Positions 1-7,481 of a stretch of 33,589 nucleotides of DNA are shown one piece after another. Below the pieces are notes generated by a model. The model made no database searches and was not told the DNA's origin. It saw nothing but the letters and a program-made list of their open reading frames with translations. Origin of the DNA: a virus; IMG/VR virus record IMGVR_UViG_3300042914_005450, positions 1 to 33,589 of that record. One strand, given 5' to 3'. Made by a program: the position numbers and the translations under genes. Every line of letters starts with the position of its first letter. Position 1 is the first letter of the stretch.

Positions 1-1083
1 ATGAGAAAATTTATATTCGCACTTTTACTAACATTACCATTTAATAACTCATGGTGTCAAGCTCCTGAAAAAATGAGCTACCAGGCGGTTATACGCAACA
101 CAAGTAATCAGCTAGTTGTGAGTCAAACAATTGGAATGCGTGTCAGTATACTTCAAGGCTCCCCTGCGGGCACTGCGGTTTATGTCGAAACACAAATGCC
201 ATTGAGTAATGCTAATGGATTGGTTAGCATTGAAATAGGAAGTGGCTCAATGGTTTCAGGCAGTTTTAATGGAATTGATTGGGCAAACGGACCATTCTTT
301 ATACAAACTGAAACGGATCCAACTGGTGGAACTTCATATACTCTAACTGGAACAAGCGAATTACTAAGTGTTCCTTACGCTTTGCATGCGAAGACAGTTG
401 AAATAGAACAAGACACTACAATCTGGAAGCTCAATAGTTCTAATGTTTATTACAATGGAGGAAATGTTGGAATTGGGACTTCTAATCCTATTCATCCATT
501 TCATGTAATTGGAAATGTAATGAGCGAGAATGGCGCCTTCATTTCAAAAAACTCAGGAACACCTATTTTTCAATTAAATAGATCTGGTGTATTATGGGAA
601 AGTGGAATAAATTCCTCAGATAATTTTTACATAGGAAATTCTATTGGTTCAAAGTTGACAATATTAAATTCAAATGGTTATATCGGTATAGGTACAAGTA
701 ATCCTACATGGCCACTATCTTTAACCGGTAGTGCACAGTTCAGTGGCGTTCCAACTCCAGGACTAGTTTTGTCTCCTAGTTCGGGATCTACCAAAATTGC
801 AAACATTTTTCAATCCACCGATGTTCTTATATTTGGTTCATACGGGTTAAATAACATTGGAAGTATTAATCTAAATGCTCCAGCTGGTAGTTTCCAATTT
901 GATGCAAATGGAAATTTTGGATTAGGCATTGTACCAGTTCGCAAACTACATGTGAACAGTGTAATGCGATTGGAGCCAATCAACGTTGCCCCATCTTCAC
1001 CAGCAAAAGGTGATATGTATTTTGATGGCATCCTAAATAAACTTAGGGTTTATGATGGCACTACTTGGCAAAATTGCTGGTAA
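1..1083 (+). CDS. Secreted surface/fibre-like repeat protein
   Basis: A 360-aa protein with a clear N-terminal signal peptide: Lys/Arg at residues 2-3, a hydrophobic core FIFALLLTLPF, and likely cleavage near residue 20. The mature part is rich in Gly, Ser, Asn and Thr. It contains recurrent NVGIGTSNP / YIGIGTSNP motifs (around residues 154 and 226), and FGLGIVP near 303 is a degenerate third copy. It ends in a GDMYFDG..NKLRVYDGTTWQ tail. That pattern is typical of Bacteroidota extracellular proteins that resemble phage tail-fibre repeats. No catalytic motif, C-terminal sorting domain or membrane anchor is visible. The exported, repetitive character is well supported; the biological role is unknown. 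The window begins exactly at its ATG, so its promoter cannot be seen. A strong terminator follows. Confidence 0.75.
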   Translation: MRKFIFALLLTLPFNNSWCQAPEKMSYQAVIRNTSNQLVVSQTIGMRVSILQGSPAGTAVYVETQMPLSNANGLVSIEIGSGSMVSGSFNGIDWANGPFFIQTETDPTGGTSYTLTGTSELLSVPYALHAKTVEIEQDTTIWKLNSSNVYYNGGNVGIGTSNPIHPFHVIGNVMSENGAFISKNSGTPIFQLNRSGVLWESGINSSDNFYIGNSIGSKLTILNSNGYIGIGTSNPTWPLSLTGSAQFSGVPTPGLVLSPSSGSTKIANIFQSTDVLIFGSYGLNNIGSINLNAPAGSFQFDANGNFGLGIVPVRKLHVNSVMRLEPINVAPSSPAKGDMYFDGILNKLRVYDGTTWQNCW

Positions 1084-1146
1084 ATAATAGATTTTTAATT
1101 TTGATGATCCTGAACAGATCAAGTCCATCTAAAAAATTTAAAAACC

Positions 1147-1175
1147 AAGAGCCTCCATTTTGAGGCTCTTTTTTT
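1147..1175 (+). terminator. Rho-independent terminator
   Basis: A perfect 9-bp stem AAGAGCCTC / GAGGCTCTT with a 6-nt loop is followed by a T run. It lies about 65 nt after the stop of the secreted-protein gene and isolates that gene from the next unit. Confidence 0.9.
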
Positions 1176-1210
1176 GTCCAGTAGTTTACTACATCTAATT
1201 ATTTAACTAT

Positions 1211-1300
1211 TTCCGCTGGAAATCAGAGTTCCGTTTACTGGAAATCAATGTCCTTGCCTATTTCACAGGAAGAAAGGATCGGTTACTCTCGTTTTATAAA
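1211..1300 (+). repeat. 90-bp leader repeat, copy 1 (R1)
   Basis: This 90-bp segment aligns without gaps to 1969-2058 with roughly 18 mismatches (about 80% identity). Both copies lie between a terminator and the start codon of a small gene of unknown function. R1 carries TTCCGCTGGAA and TTCCGTTTACTGGAA, two inverted TTCC/GGAA units, followed by a conserved block TATTTCAC(A/C)GGAAGAAAGGA. It could be a shared promoter/leader, a recombination site, or both. Confidence 0.75.
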
Positions 1301-1318
1301 TTAATAAAACAGGTAAAT

Positions 1319-1897
1319 ATGAAATCGAAAATCAAAACGAAAAGGAATTTTTCAATTACGAATTGGGAAATAGCAACGACAATAGTCGGAGCACAATTAC
1401 TATTAGACATTGACCCAGGTGAAATGAACTTGGAAAAGGTTCAAAAAGAAATAATAGAAGATGTGTTTTTTTCTAATCTTCTCAATGAAGGGAAAGAGAG
1501 AGTTAACTCAGGGGATTGTGATGAAGAAGAAATAGAAGTGTATAAATCCATAGCATTAAACACCCTTGTTATTCAATTCATGCTTGAATACACTTCAGTT
1601 GTCCAAGATTCGCCACTAAGCCTTCAATCAATTTCACAATTAGACCTACCTTTTGACGAAAATGGAGCTAACGATTATATTGCTAATCTGACATTTGCTT
1701 CCGATGAAGAAAAACAAATTGCGTATTCGTTTTATTCCAATTCTTGTTCAGTTGCTCATGAAATAATGAATAATGAAGAGGTAATGAACATTATTGTCAC
1801 TATTTACAAATTACTTATTTCTGATATTGAAATGAAAAAGAAGCATTTGATGGTTCATAAAACTTTAGTCGAACTAAAGTTTATAAATTTCAATTAA
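1319..1897 (+). CDS. Hypothetical protein, small acidic
   Basis: A 192-aa protein that I do not recognise. It is acidic and predicted mostly helical from composition, apart from a basic N-terminus (MKSKIKTKRNF). It has no signal peptide, membrane segment, metal-binding cluster or catalytic motif that I can see. The gene stands alone: a terminator precedes it, a second one follows about 24 nt after its stop, and its upstream region is repeat R1. The next gene (2078-2755) has the same architecture behind R2, yet the two proteins show no convincing sequence similarity. That arrangement suggests cargo genes carried in interchangeable cassettes. The gene itself is likely real, because the frame is long, intact and bracketed by expression signals. 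Its function is unknown. Confidence 0.65.
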   Translation: MKSKIKTKRNFSITNWEIATTIVGAQLLLDIDPGEMNLEKVQKEIIEDVFFSNLLNEGKERVNSGDCDEEEIEVYKSIALNTLVIQFMLEYTSVVQDSPLSLQSISQLDLPFDENGANDYIANLTFASDEEKQIAYSFYSNSCSVAHEIMNNEEVMNIIVTIYKLLISDIEMKKKHLMVHKTLVELKFINFN

Positions 1898-1920
1898 GTG
1901 TAACCTCAAAAATCACTTTT

Positions 1921-1948
1921 AAGCCCCTTAGAGTAAGGGGCTTTTTTT
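1921..1948 (+). terminator. Rho-independent terminator
   Basis: A perfect 10-bp stem AAGCCCCTTA / TAAGGGGCTT with a GAG loop is followed by a T run. It ends the 192-aa gene and directly precedes repeat R2. Confidence 0.9.
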
Positions 1949-1968
1949 ATTCAAGGTAATTCTTAATC

Positions 1969-2058
1969 TTCCATTGGAAAAAAGAGTCCCGTTTGCTGGA
2001 AATCATTGTCCCTGACTATTTCACCGGAAGAAAGGAACGGCTAAACTCACTGTATAAA
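1969..2058 (+). repeat. 90-bp leader repeat, copy 2 (R2)
   Basis: Second copy of the 90-bp leader at 1211-1300, aligned without indels over its length at about 80% identity. It ends 19 nt before the ATG of the next gene, as R1 does (18 nt). The motif GTCCCGTTT in this copy recurs as its reverse complement upstream of the recombinase at 18764. Confidence 0.75.
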
Positions 2059-2077
2059 CAATTTAAATAGATAAATT

Positions 2078-2755
2078 ATGAATGAGAACAATGTAAACTT
2101 GGAATTAGACGCTGTAAAACTTATGTCTGACTCCTACCAAACTGCAGGTATTATAGTAGCAGAACGAATCCTGTTCGGGAAAATTTTTAATTCGAAAGAT
2201 ACTGCACTAAGTGATTGTCTAATTTCCTCTGATCAACTTGAAGGGGCGATTAATTCGATATTGGATATAGATGATTCTGATCTACAGGGGGACGAGCTTG
2301 ACTTTCTTTATTATAAAAAATGTATAGTCGCGGCAACATTAAGTGTTGACTCTTTTGGAATTGCAAAAAGAGGAAATATGAATAGTTTAAATTATCATGT
2401 TGATGTTTCAATCAAGCAGTTCTTAGAAAAAGTTCTAAATAAATATCCTAATTTTTCGGGATACAGCGTTGATTATCTTGTTAGTAAAACAGATTCGATA
2501 GTAGAGAAGTTGTTAGATGTCTATTCCGTTAGTAACGCAATTGATGAATTGGCTCAAATTTTTCAGAGTCCATATCTTACAGACAAACAGAAGAAAGACG
2601 CTCTACAAAAGGTATTAAAATCCTTAAATCCTAGACTATATTTGGATTTCAAATCATCAGTTGAATACTTCTCAGAACACTTCCCTTCACTTGAAGAGTT
2701 TTACATCTTCGACTCAGAATTCAATGAAGACTATCCAACACTCTGGTTTAATTAG
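2078..2755 (+). CDS. Hypothetical protein behind leader repeat R2
   Basis: A 225-aa protein of unknown family. It is acidic and probably all-helical, with no export signal, membrane helix or recognisable enzyme motif. The start is the ATG 19 nt after repeat R2. A bidirectional terminator begins 18 nt after the stop, so the gene is an isolated monocistronic unit. It shares its leader, but not its coding sequence, with the 192-aa gene upstream. This pattern fits either duplication of a regulatory or recombination element with different cargo, or extreme divergence after gene duplication. I cannot assign a function. Confidence 0.65.
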   Translation: MNENNVNLELDAVKLMSDSYQTAGIIVAERILFGKIFNSKDTALSDCLISSDQLEGAINSILDIDDSDLQGDELDFLYYKKCIVAATLSVDSFGIAKRGNMNSLNYHVDVSIKQFLEKVLNKYPNFSGYSVDYLVSKTDSIVEKLLDVYSVSNAIDELAQIFQSPYLTDKQKKDALQKVLKSLNPRLYLDFKSSVEYFSEHFPSLEEFYIFDSEFNEDYPTLWFN

Positions 2756-2772
2756 TTGGTGAATGTATCATC

Positions 2773-2800
2773 AAAGCCCCTCACTCCGAGGGGCTTTTTT
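2773..2800. terminator. Bidirectional terminator between convergent genes
   Basis: A perfect 10-bp stem AAAGCCCCTC / GAGGGGCTTT with a 5-nt loop and T/A runs on the two sides. It separates the plus-strand 225-aa gene from the minus-strand gene, whose stop codon (2781-2783) lies inside the hairpin. It can therefore serve both. Confidence 0.85.
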
Positions 2801-3512
2801 CATAAACCACAGACCTTATCATGTCATACAACATCCCCTCGTGCAATTCGGCCAATTCTAACGCATCCGTTTCAATCGTGAGTAAGTTAGCTTGGATCTC
2901 ACGCTCCGGGATGATCAGGAGAGCCAAATCAAGATCAACATTGTAATCGAAATCATACATCCTATACCCTGCTACAAACGTTGCAGGTCTGAATACAAGC
3001 GGAAGTGCTGGCGGATAATCTGCATTTTCTGATGGCTGACCAGATTTAATTTTATCAATAATTATGTCTGTCACCTTTGTAATAAGCTCGCCTCTTTCCA
3101 TGAATTGAATCTCCGGTAATTCGGTCGTGATAGCATCCCTCCTACAAACAATTGTCTTTGCTGGAATCCACAATGAAAGGTTATTCGTTCTAGGATTGAA
3201 CGCTCCACTATAAACGACACCTTCAACCTTAAAGGAGAAAGGTACAAAATTGTTTTTAGGAAGGGGTTGTTCGCTATTCCAATTAATGGCTGTTCGTATC
3301 CATTCAACGACCCCAAATTCAATGGTCTCAAACCATTCTGGCGGAGATTTGAGCAGTTCAAATTCCTCATGATAAGAACGCCTGTCGGGTGTTTCCAACT
3401 CAAAATATCTAGAATCATAGTTTACCCTAAGAATAAATCCTGCGGTAATGAAAATATACTCGTTACTTGCTTTCAAGTAGTCGATTGGTCTTATATCTGT
3501 TGGAATTATCAT
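2781..3512 (-). CDS. Hypothetical protein (minus strand)
   Basis: A 243-aa protein from the ATG at 3510-3512; a GTG at 3537-3539 would add nine residues. I prefer the ATG because AGGAG lies 11 nt upstream of it. I do not recognise the family. The sequence has an aromatic, beta-rich middle (for example FSFKVEGVVYSGAFNPR and LSLWIPAKTIV) and an acidic helical C-terminus. No signal peptide or membrane helix is visible. It is convergent with the 225-aa gene and divergent from the winged-helix-like gene at 3690, with a 47-nt near-palindrome in the shared upstream region. The long intact frame and flanking signals support a real gene. Confidence 0.6.
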   Translation of the reverse strand: MIIPTDIRPIDYLKASNEYIFITAGFILRVNYDSRYFELETPDRRSYHEEFELLKSPPEWFETIEFGVVEWIRTAINWNSEQPLPKNNFVPFSFKVEGVVYSGAFNPRTNNLSLWIPAKTIVCRRDAITTELPEIQFMERGELITKVTDIIIDKIKSGQPSENADYPPALPLVFRPATFVAGYRMYDFDYNVDLDLALLIIPEREIQANLLTIETDALELAELHEGMLYDMIRSVVYEKSPSE

Positions 3513-3544
3513 ACAGTATATATCTCCTGTGAGCACCACTAATT

Positions 3545-3591
3545 ACGGTCTTAAAACATGTTTACTTTAAGTAAACATAATTTAAGACGGT
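3545..3591. promoter_or_regulatory. 47-nt nested palindrome, probable operator
   Basis: The inner palindrome ATGTTTACT-TTA-AGTAAACAT (3558-3578) and the outer arms ACGGTCTTAAA / TTTAAGACGGT (one mismatch) share the same centre at 3568. A further palindrome GGAAAATTTCC sits at 3596-3606. The element lies between the divergent genes 2781-3512 (minus) and 3690-4265 (plus), a usual place for a shared operator. Confidence 0.6.
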
Positions 3592-3689
3592 AATAGGAAA
3601 ATTTCCGTTAGCAACTTTTATTCTCATCCTTACAAACTTTCCCGTGTTTCGATTACACTCGCTTTGTTGAACAATTAAAATCAAACAAA

Positions 3690-4265
3690 ATGAAAAATGA
3701 CGAAGTAATCGAACTAGTATTGGAACTGTACACGACCAATACTAAACTTACAGCAAAGGAAATCCATGAGTTAATTCCTGTGGACATTGCAATCATACAA
3801 GTGCATAAAGCCCTGAAAACATTGCAGGAACACAAAATATTGAAAGAACAACTTTCACTTGATGTCAAATACTACTCACTTATTGGAAGTATAAAAGAGA
3901 AAAAGACTAAAGTTAATGTTGACAAAGGTGGTCGAGATGTATCTAAATACAAATTCAACGGTCAGGAATATGGAAAAAGTAGATTAGCTCATGCGATCAT
4001 ATCAACTTATGCAAAGAAGGCAAAGCCTACCTTCAATCAATTGTGTGAGGTATTCCCTGTAAAACTGATTCCACCCTATGGATTGATAAGTCCTAAAGCA
4101 GCAGCAATGGAAGTAAGTAAAGATCGTGCTCGATTTTTTTTGAAAGATCATGAGCTTATCGAGCTTCCTGATGGACCTATTTGTGTGAGTAATCAGTTTA
4201 CCAAAGACAGGATAGAAAAACTCATTAGGATTGCCCAGGAGGATTTAGGATATAAGATTGGGTGA
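3690..4265 (+). CDS. Winged-helix-like protein, putative regulator
   Basis: A 191-aa protein. Residues about 1-65 look like a winged-helix fold: short helices, then AKEIHELIPVDIAIIQVHKALKTLQEHKILKE and a short wing. A basic linker follows. The C-terminal part begins KYKFNGQEYGKSRLAHAIISTYAKKAKPTFNQLCEVFP and continues to RFFLKDHELIELPDG. I have the impression of a domain that recurs in uncharacterised bacterial proteins, but I cannot name it. It may bind the palindromic region 100-145 nt upstream and control itself and the divergent gene; that is inference from position only. A terminator starts about 23 nt after the stop. It is not part of the restriction operon, which begins 220 nt later behind its own leader. 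Confidence 0.55.
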   Translation: MKNDEVIELVLELYTTNTKLTAKEIHELIPVDIAIIQVHKALKTLQEHKILKEQLSLDVKYYSLIGSIKEKKTKVNVDKGGRDVSKYKFNGQEYGKSRLAHAIISTYAKKAKPTFNQLCEVFPVKLIPPYGLISPKAAAMEVSKDRARFFLKDHELIELPDGPICVSNQFTKDRIEKLIRIAQEDLGYKIG

Positions 4266-4287
4266 ATCAATGGAACATCTGTAATTG

Positions 4288-4314
4288 AAAAGAGGCTTAA
4301 TGCCTCTTTTTTTT
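4288..4314 (+). terminator. Rho-independent terminator
   Basis: A perfect 9-bp stem AAAAGAGGC / GCCTCTTTT with a TTAAT loop and a T run. It separates the winged-helix-like gene from the defence operon. Confidence 0.88.
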
Positions 4315-4485
4315 GTCTAAATCCCTTGAAAAACAAAGGTCTCAACCAAAAATAATTCACTAAGGCAACCAATGAGAAATTGCACCGTCTTTATTGCAGT
4401 AAAGATGAACTATACAAAATATCTACTGATTTATTTGGTGGAACCAAAATAATTTCCGAGTTTTGTAAACAGTAAAGTAAAACTG

Positions 4486-5064
4486 ATGTCAAAAACACAT
4501 TTAAGTAATATATCGAAAGTTGATTCCGGCAAGTCATTTAGGCAACGAATCGAAGATGAACCCAATGGTAATTGTTTAGTGATTCAAATGAAAGACATTT
4601 CAAATGAACAACTCACTATTTCTGGCTCTCCTCATTCTATTCTAATAGACGAAATGAATTCAAGTCAGTTGCTCGCATCTGGTGATATTTTGTTCATGGC
4701 AAAAGGGAATAACAACTTCGCGGTGATGTACGCCTCTGACCAGCCTGCTGTAGCGGTTTCACTATTCTTTATCATCAGACCTAATCGTGACAAGGTTGAT
4801 CCTGAATATTTGACATGGTATCTTAATGCGCCAACTGCTCAATCTTACTTTCACGAAAACAGACTGGGAGCATCAGTAGGTAATATTCGCAAAGAAGCGC
4901 TGGAATTATTGGAGGTTGAGCTCCCTTGCATGGATAGACAAAAGCAAATTGCTAAGTTGAACAATCTACTCCGTAAAGAAAAGGCATTAACAAATGAGTA
5001 CATTGAAAAGAAAGAAGTGTTCTTGAATCAAACTATGATGAATTTAATAAATCAAAACCTATGA
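4486..5064 (+). CDS. Half-length type I specificity (HsdS-like) protein
   Basis: A 192-aa protein resembling one target-recognition domain plus one conserved helix of a type I S subunit; a normal HsdS has two of each. It has the beta-rich TRD pattern with ASGDILFMAKGNN near residue 65, a PEYLTWYLNAPTAQSYF helix, a GNIRKEALELLEVELP strand and the P..D.QKQIA motif, then a long coiled helix to the C-terminus. The family role is DNA sequence recognition for an HsdM complex, where half subunits can dimerise. It is the first gene of a tightly packed 13.7-kb operon. Its stop overlaps the next start by ATGA. It differs in sequence from both TRDs of the full HsdS at 7482. It could instead be a specificity module serving the two unknown proteins that follow. 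Confidence 0.7.
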   Translation: MSKTHLSNISKVDSGKSFRQRIEDEPNGNCLVIQMKDISNEQLTISGSPHSILIDEMNSSQLLASGDILFMAKGNNNFAVMYASDQPAVAVSLFFIIRPNRDKVDPEYLTWYLNAPTAQSYFHENRLGASVGNIRKEALELLEVELPCMDRQKQIAKLNNLLRKEKALTNEYIEKKEVFLNQTMMNLINQNL

Positions 5065-5576
5065 GGCTAGATGTAAGTTATAAAATTGTCAATAACGAAT
5101 TTGACAAGGAATATGCCGAAGAATACAACGAGGGAGAGCCTGGTCCTGGCAACATGAAATATCATGAAACCTGGAAATATCGAATTGAAAAAGTAAAGCA
5201 ATTTTCACAAGAAGAAAATGCAACTCTTGAGATTATAGGTATTAACGAATCAGGAGGAAAACATACCTTTCAAATTAACAATCTTTTCCACTTAAGCTGT
5301 GAATTGAATAACGGAAGCTTTGAAGATTTTTATGTCTCAAATGAGCTGATTAGAAACACGCACGCAACAAAGGACAAGAAAAGTAACAATAGATTTTATT
5401 TCTATTTAGACGTAAAAAATCCTTTCGTAATCATCAATGACACCAGTTATATTGTCTCTGATGATTTACCAGAGGAATTAACCTCTCAGAAATGGGAATC
5501 ACTGACGCTCCCTACAGAAGTAAAAAGTAAACTAATTGAAAAATCAGGCTCGATTGCTCGACGCTTTAATGACTAA
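5061..5576 (+). CDS. Hypothetical protein in RM operon
   Basis: A 171-aa protein translationally coupled to the half-HsdS gene by an ATGA overlap. I do not recognise it. It is hydrophilic, with an acidic Glu/Asn-rich N-terminus and a beta-rich middle (ATLEIIGINESGG, FHLSCELNNGSFEDFYVSNELI, RFYFYLDVKNPFVIIN). There is no membrane segment, signal peptide or nucleotide-binding motif. Its fixed position between a specificity protein and hsdM suggests an accessory role in the restriction system, but nothing in the sequence shows what that is. Confidence 0.6.
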   Translation: MRLDVSYKIVNNEFDKEYAEEYNEGEPGPGNMKYHETWKYRIEKVKQFSQEENATLEIIGINESGGKHTFQINNLFHLSCELNNGSFEDFYVSNELIRNTHATKDKKSNNRFYFYLDVKNPFVIINDTSYIVSDDLPEELTSQKWESLTLPTEVKSKLIEKSGSIARRFND

Positions 5577-5580
5577 AATT

Positions 5581-5955
5581 ATGGAAACTACAACCAACCC
5601 TCATGATGTTTCACCATGGCTCAAATTGAGTTTTTTAAGCAATACACATAAAGCCGTAATTGAATTGAGAGAACCAATTATGGTAAACGGTGAAAAACTT
5701 AACCAAATCGCATGTTCGATAACAGCACCGAAAACTGAAATGAAGTCGTTTAAAAAAGCTGACGGTGGAATAGTAATTCTTTCACAAGTAAAAAGTTGGC
5801 CATTTATTCTTTACAGAGAATTGAATGCTTATAATAATTCGAAGGATGATGCGTATAAGCAATCATTTGTAAAAAGCGTTGATCATGAAAATGTATTAAG
5901 TATAACCTTGTATGACCTAAATGGAAATATTGTATTAAAGCAAGAAAGCAACTAA
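5581..5955 (+). CDS. Hypothetical protein in RM operon
   Basis: A 124-aa protein starting at the ATG four nt after the previous stop. In-frame ATGs at 5536 and 5569 lie inside the previous gene and are less likely. The leader (TAAAATTATGGAAAC) closely resembles that of hsdM (TAAAAATATGGAAAC). No family is recognised. The sequence is a small, probably beta-rich globular protein (KAVIELREPIMVNGEKLNQIACSI and IVILSQVKSWPFILYREL). The gene ends four nt before hsdM. Function unknown. Confidence 0.55.
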   Translation: METTTNPHDVSPWLKLSFLSNTHKAVIELREPIMVNGEKLNQIACSITAPKTEMKSFKKADGGIVILSQVKSWPFILYRELNAYNNSKDDAYKQSFVKSVDHENVLSITLYDLNGNIVLKQESN

Positions 5956-5959
5956 AAAT

Positions 5960-7480
5960 ATGGAAACGAAAACAAAACCAACAACAGACGAAATAAACGC
6001 GGCCTTATGGTCTGCATGTGATAGCTTTAGAGGATCTATCGATTCGCAGGGATACAAAGATTATATCTTGGCGTTCTTGTTCTTTAAATACCTAAGTGAT
6101 AAGTACCGGGATAAGTACAACGAGTTCAAAATGCTATATGGTGAAGATGAAGAACTGATTCAACGTAAGTTGAGCAGAGAACCCTTTATTCTACAAGAAG
6201 ATTGCACCTTTGAATATGTGGTGGAGAACAAAAACGATCCACAACTTGGTCAGTTCTTGAACAAAATATTTGAGAAAATTGAGGATGACAACAAAAAGAA
6301 ACTAGGTGGTGTTTTTGGTGATTTGGATTTCAACTCTAGTTCTAAATTGGGCGACACAAAAGACCGCAACCGTAGACTAAAAAACCTCATAGAAGATTTT
6401 GATAAACCTAAGTTGGATTTCCGACCCTCTGTAATTGGAACGGAAGATATTATTGGAAACGCTTACATGTATCTCATTGAACGATTTGCAGAAGGTGCTG
6501 GGAAGAAAGGCGGAGAATTTTTTACGCCACATGAAATATCTGTATTGTTGGCCAAGTTGATGAAACCAGAAACAGGTGCTAGAATATATGATCCTACCTG
6601 CGGGTCGGGTTCTTTATTGATAACAGTTGCAGAAGAAGTACCTTTTAAGAAGGGGACTTCAATAAGAGATTGTTCATTATACGGACAAGAAAGCAATGGT
6701 GGAACCTGGGCTTTGGCTAAGATGAATATGTTCTTACACGAAATGGATGCTGCTCAAATTGAGTGGGGCGATACCATTAATAACCCGAAACTGATTGAAG
6801 GCGATCACTTAATGAAGTTTGATGTGGTCGTTGCAAATCCCCCATTTTCGCTGGATAAGTGGGGACATGATAGTGCTTCTGAAGATGTGTACAAAAGATT
6901 TACGAGAGGTGTACCACCAAAAACTAAAGGCGATTACGCTTTCATCTTACACATGATAGATTCTGCGGTTGAAGGAAGTGGTAAAGTGGGTGTGATTATT
7001 CCGCATGGTGTTTTGTTTAGAGGAAGTACCGAACGCACCATTCGTGAAAATTTAATTCGTGAAAACCTATTGGAAGCGGTGATTGGCTTACCGTCTAACT
7101 TGTTTTTTGGAACGGGAATTCCTGCTGCTATCTTGTTGTTCAACAAAGGAAAAAAGCACAAAGATGTTTTATTTATCGATGCGAGTAAGGATTTTGAATC
7201 CGGTAAAAAACAGAACAAATTACGTGCACCACACATGCAGAAAGTGATGGATGCTTTTAATGACTTCCAAAGCATTGAGAAGTACGCTCATCGTGCAACG
7301 TTTGAAGAAATTGAAGGTAATGATTTTAACTTAAACATACCACGCTATGTAGATACGTTTGAAGCAGAAGAAGTGGTGGATTTGAAACAGGTGCAAAGAG
7401 ATATTGAAACACTTGAGACAAATTTAACCAAGGTGAAAACGGAGATTAAAAATTATTTACAAGAATTAGGCTTAAATTGA
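5960..7480 (+). CDS. hsdM: Type I restriction-modification DNA methyltransferase subunit HsdM
   Basis: A 506-aa HsdM of normal length. The N-terminal helical HsdM_N domain (about 10-150) includes LWSACDSFRGSIDSQGYKDYILAFLFFKYLSDKY. The N6-adenine methyltransferase domain follows, with the FFTPHEIS entry motif near residue 188, the SAM-binding motif DPTCGSGS at 211-218, and catalytic motif IV NPPF at 293-296. The C-terminus ends in a coiled helix, as expected for contact with HsdS. It transfers a methyl group from SAM to adenine in the sequence set by HsdS, protecting host DNA. All key residues are present, so it should be active. It is followed one nt later by hsdS. Confidence 0.95.
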   Translation: METKTKPTTDEINAALWSACDSFRGSIDSQGYKDYILAFLFFKYLSDKYRDKYNEFKMLYGEDEELIQRKLSREPFILQEDCTFEYVVENKNDPQLGQFLNKIFEKIEDDNKKKLGGVFGDLDFNSSSKLGDTKDRNRRLKNLIEDFDKPKLDFRPSVIGTEDIIGNAYMYLIERFAEGAGKKGGEFFTPHEISVLLAKLMKPETGARIYDPTCGSGSLLITVAEEVPFKKGTSIRDCSLYGQESNGGTWALAKMNMFLHEMDAAQIEWGDTINNPKLIEGDHLMKFDVVVANPPFSLDKWGHDSASEDVYKRFTRGVPPKTKGDYAFILHMIDSAVEGSGKVGVIIPHGVLFRGSTERTIRENLIRENLLEAVIGLPSNLFFGTGIPAAILLFNKGKKHKDVLFIDASKDFESGKKQNKLRAPHMQKVMDAFNDFQSIEKYAHRATFEEIEGNDFNLNIPRYVDTFEAEEVVDLKQVQRDIETLETNLTKVKTEIKNYLQELGLN

Positions 7481-7481
7481 T

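Noticed and set aside
3267-3542. 91-aa plus-strand frame opposite the 243-aa minus-strand gene
   Set aside because: It is the shadow of the longer gene, and its composition is not protein-like.
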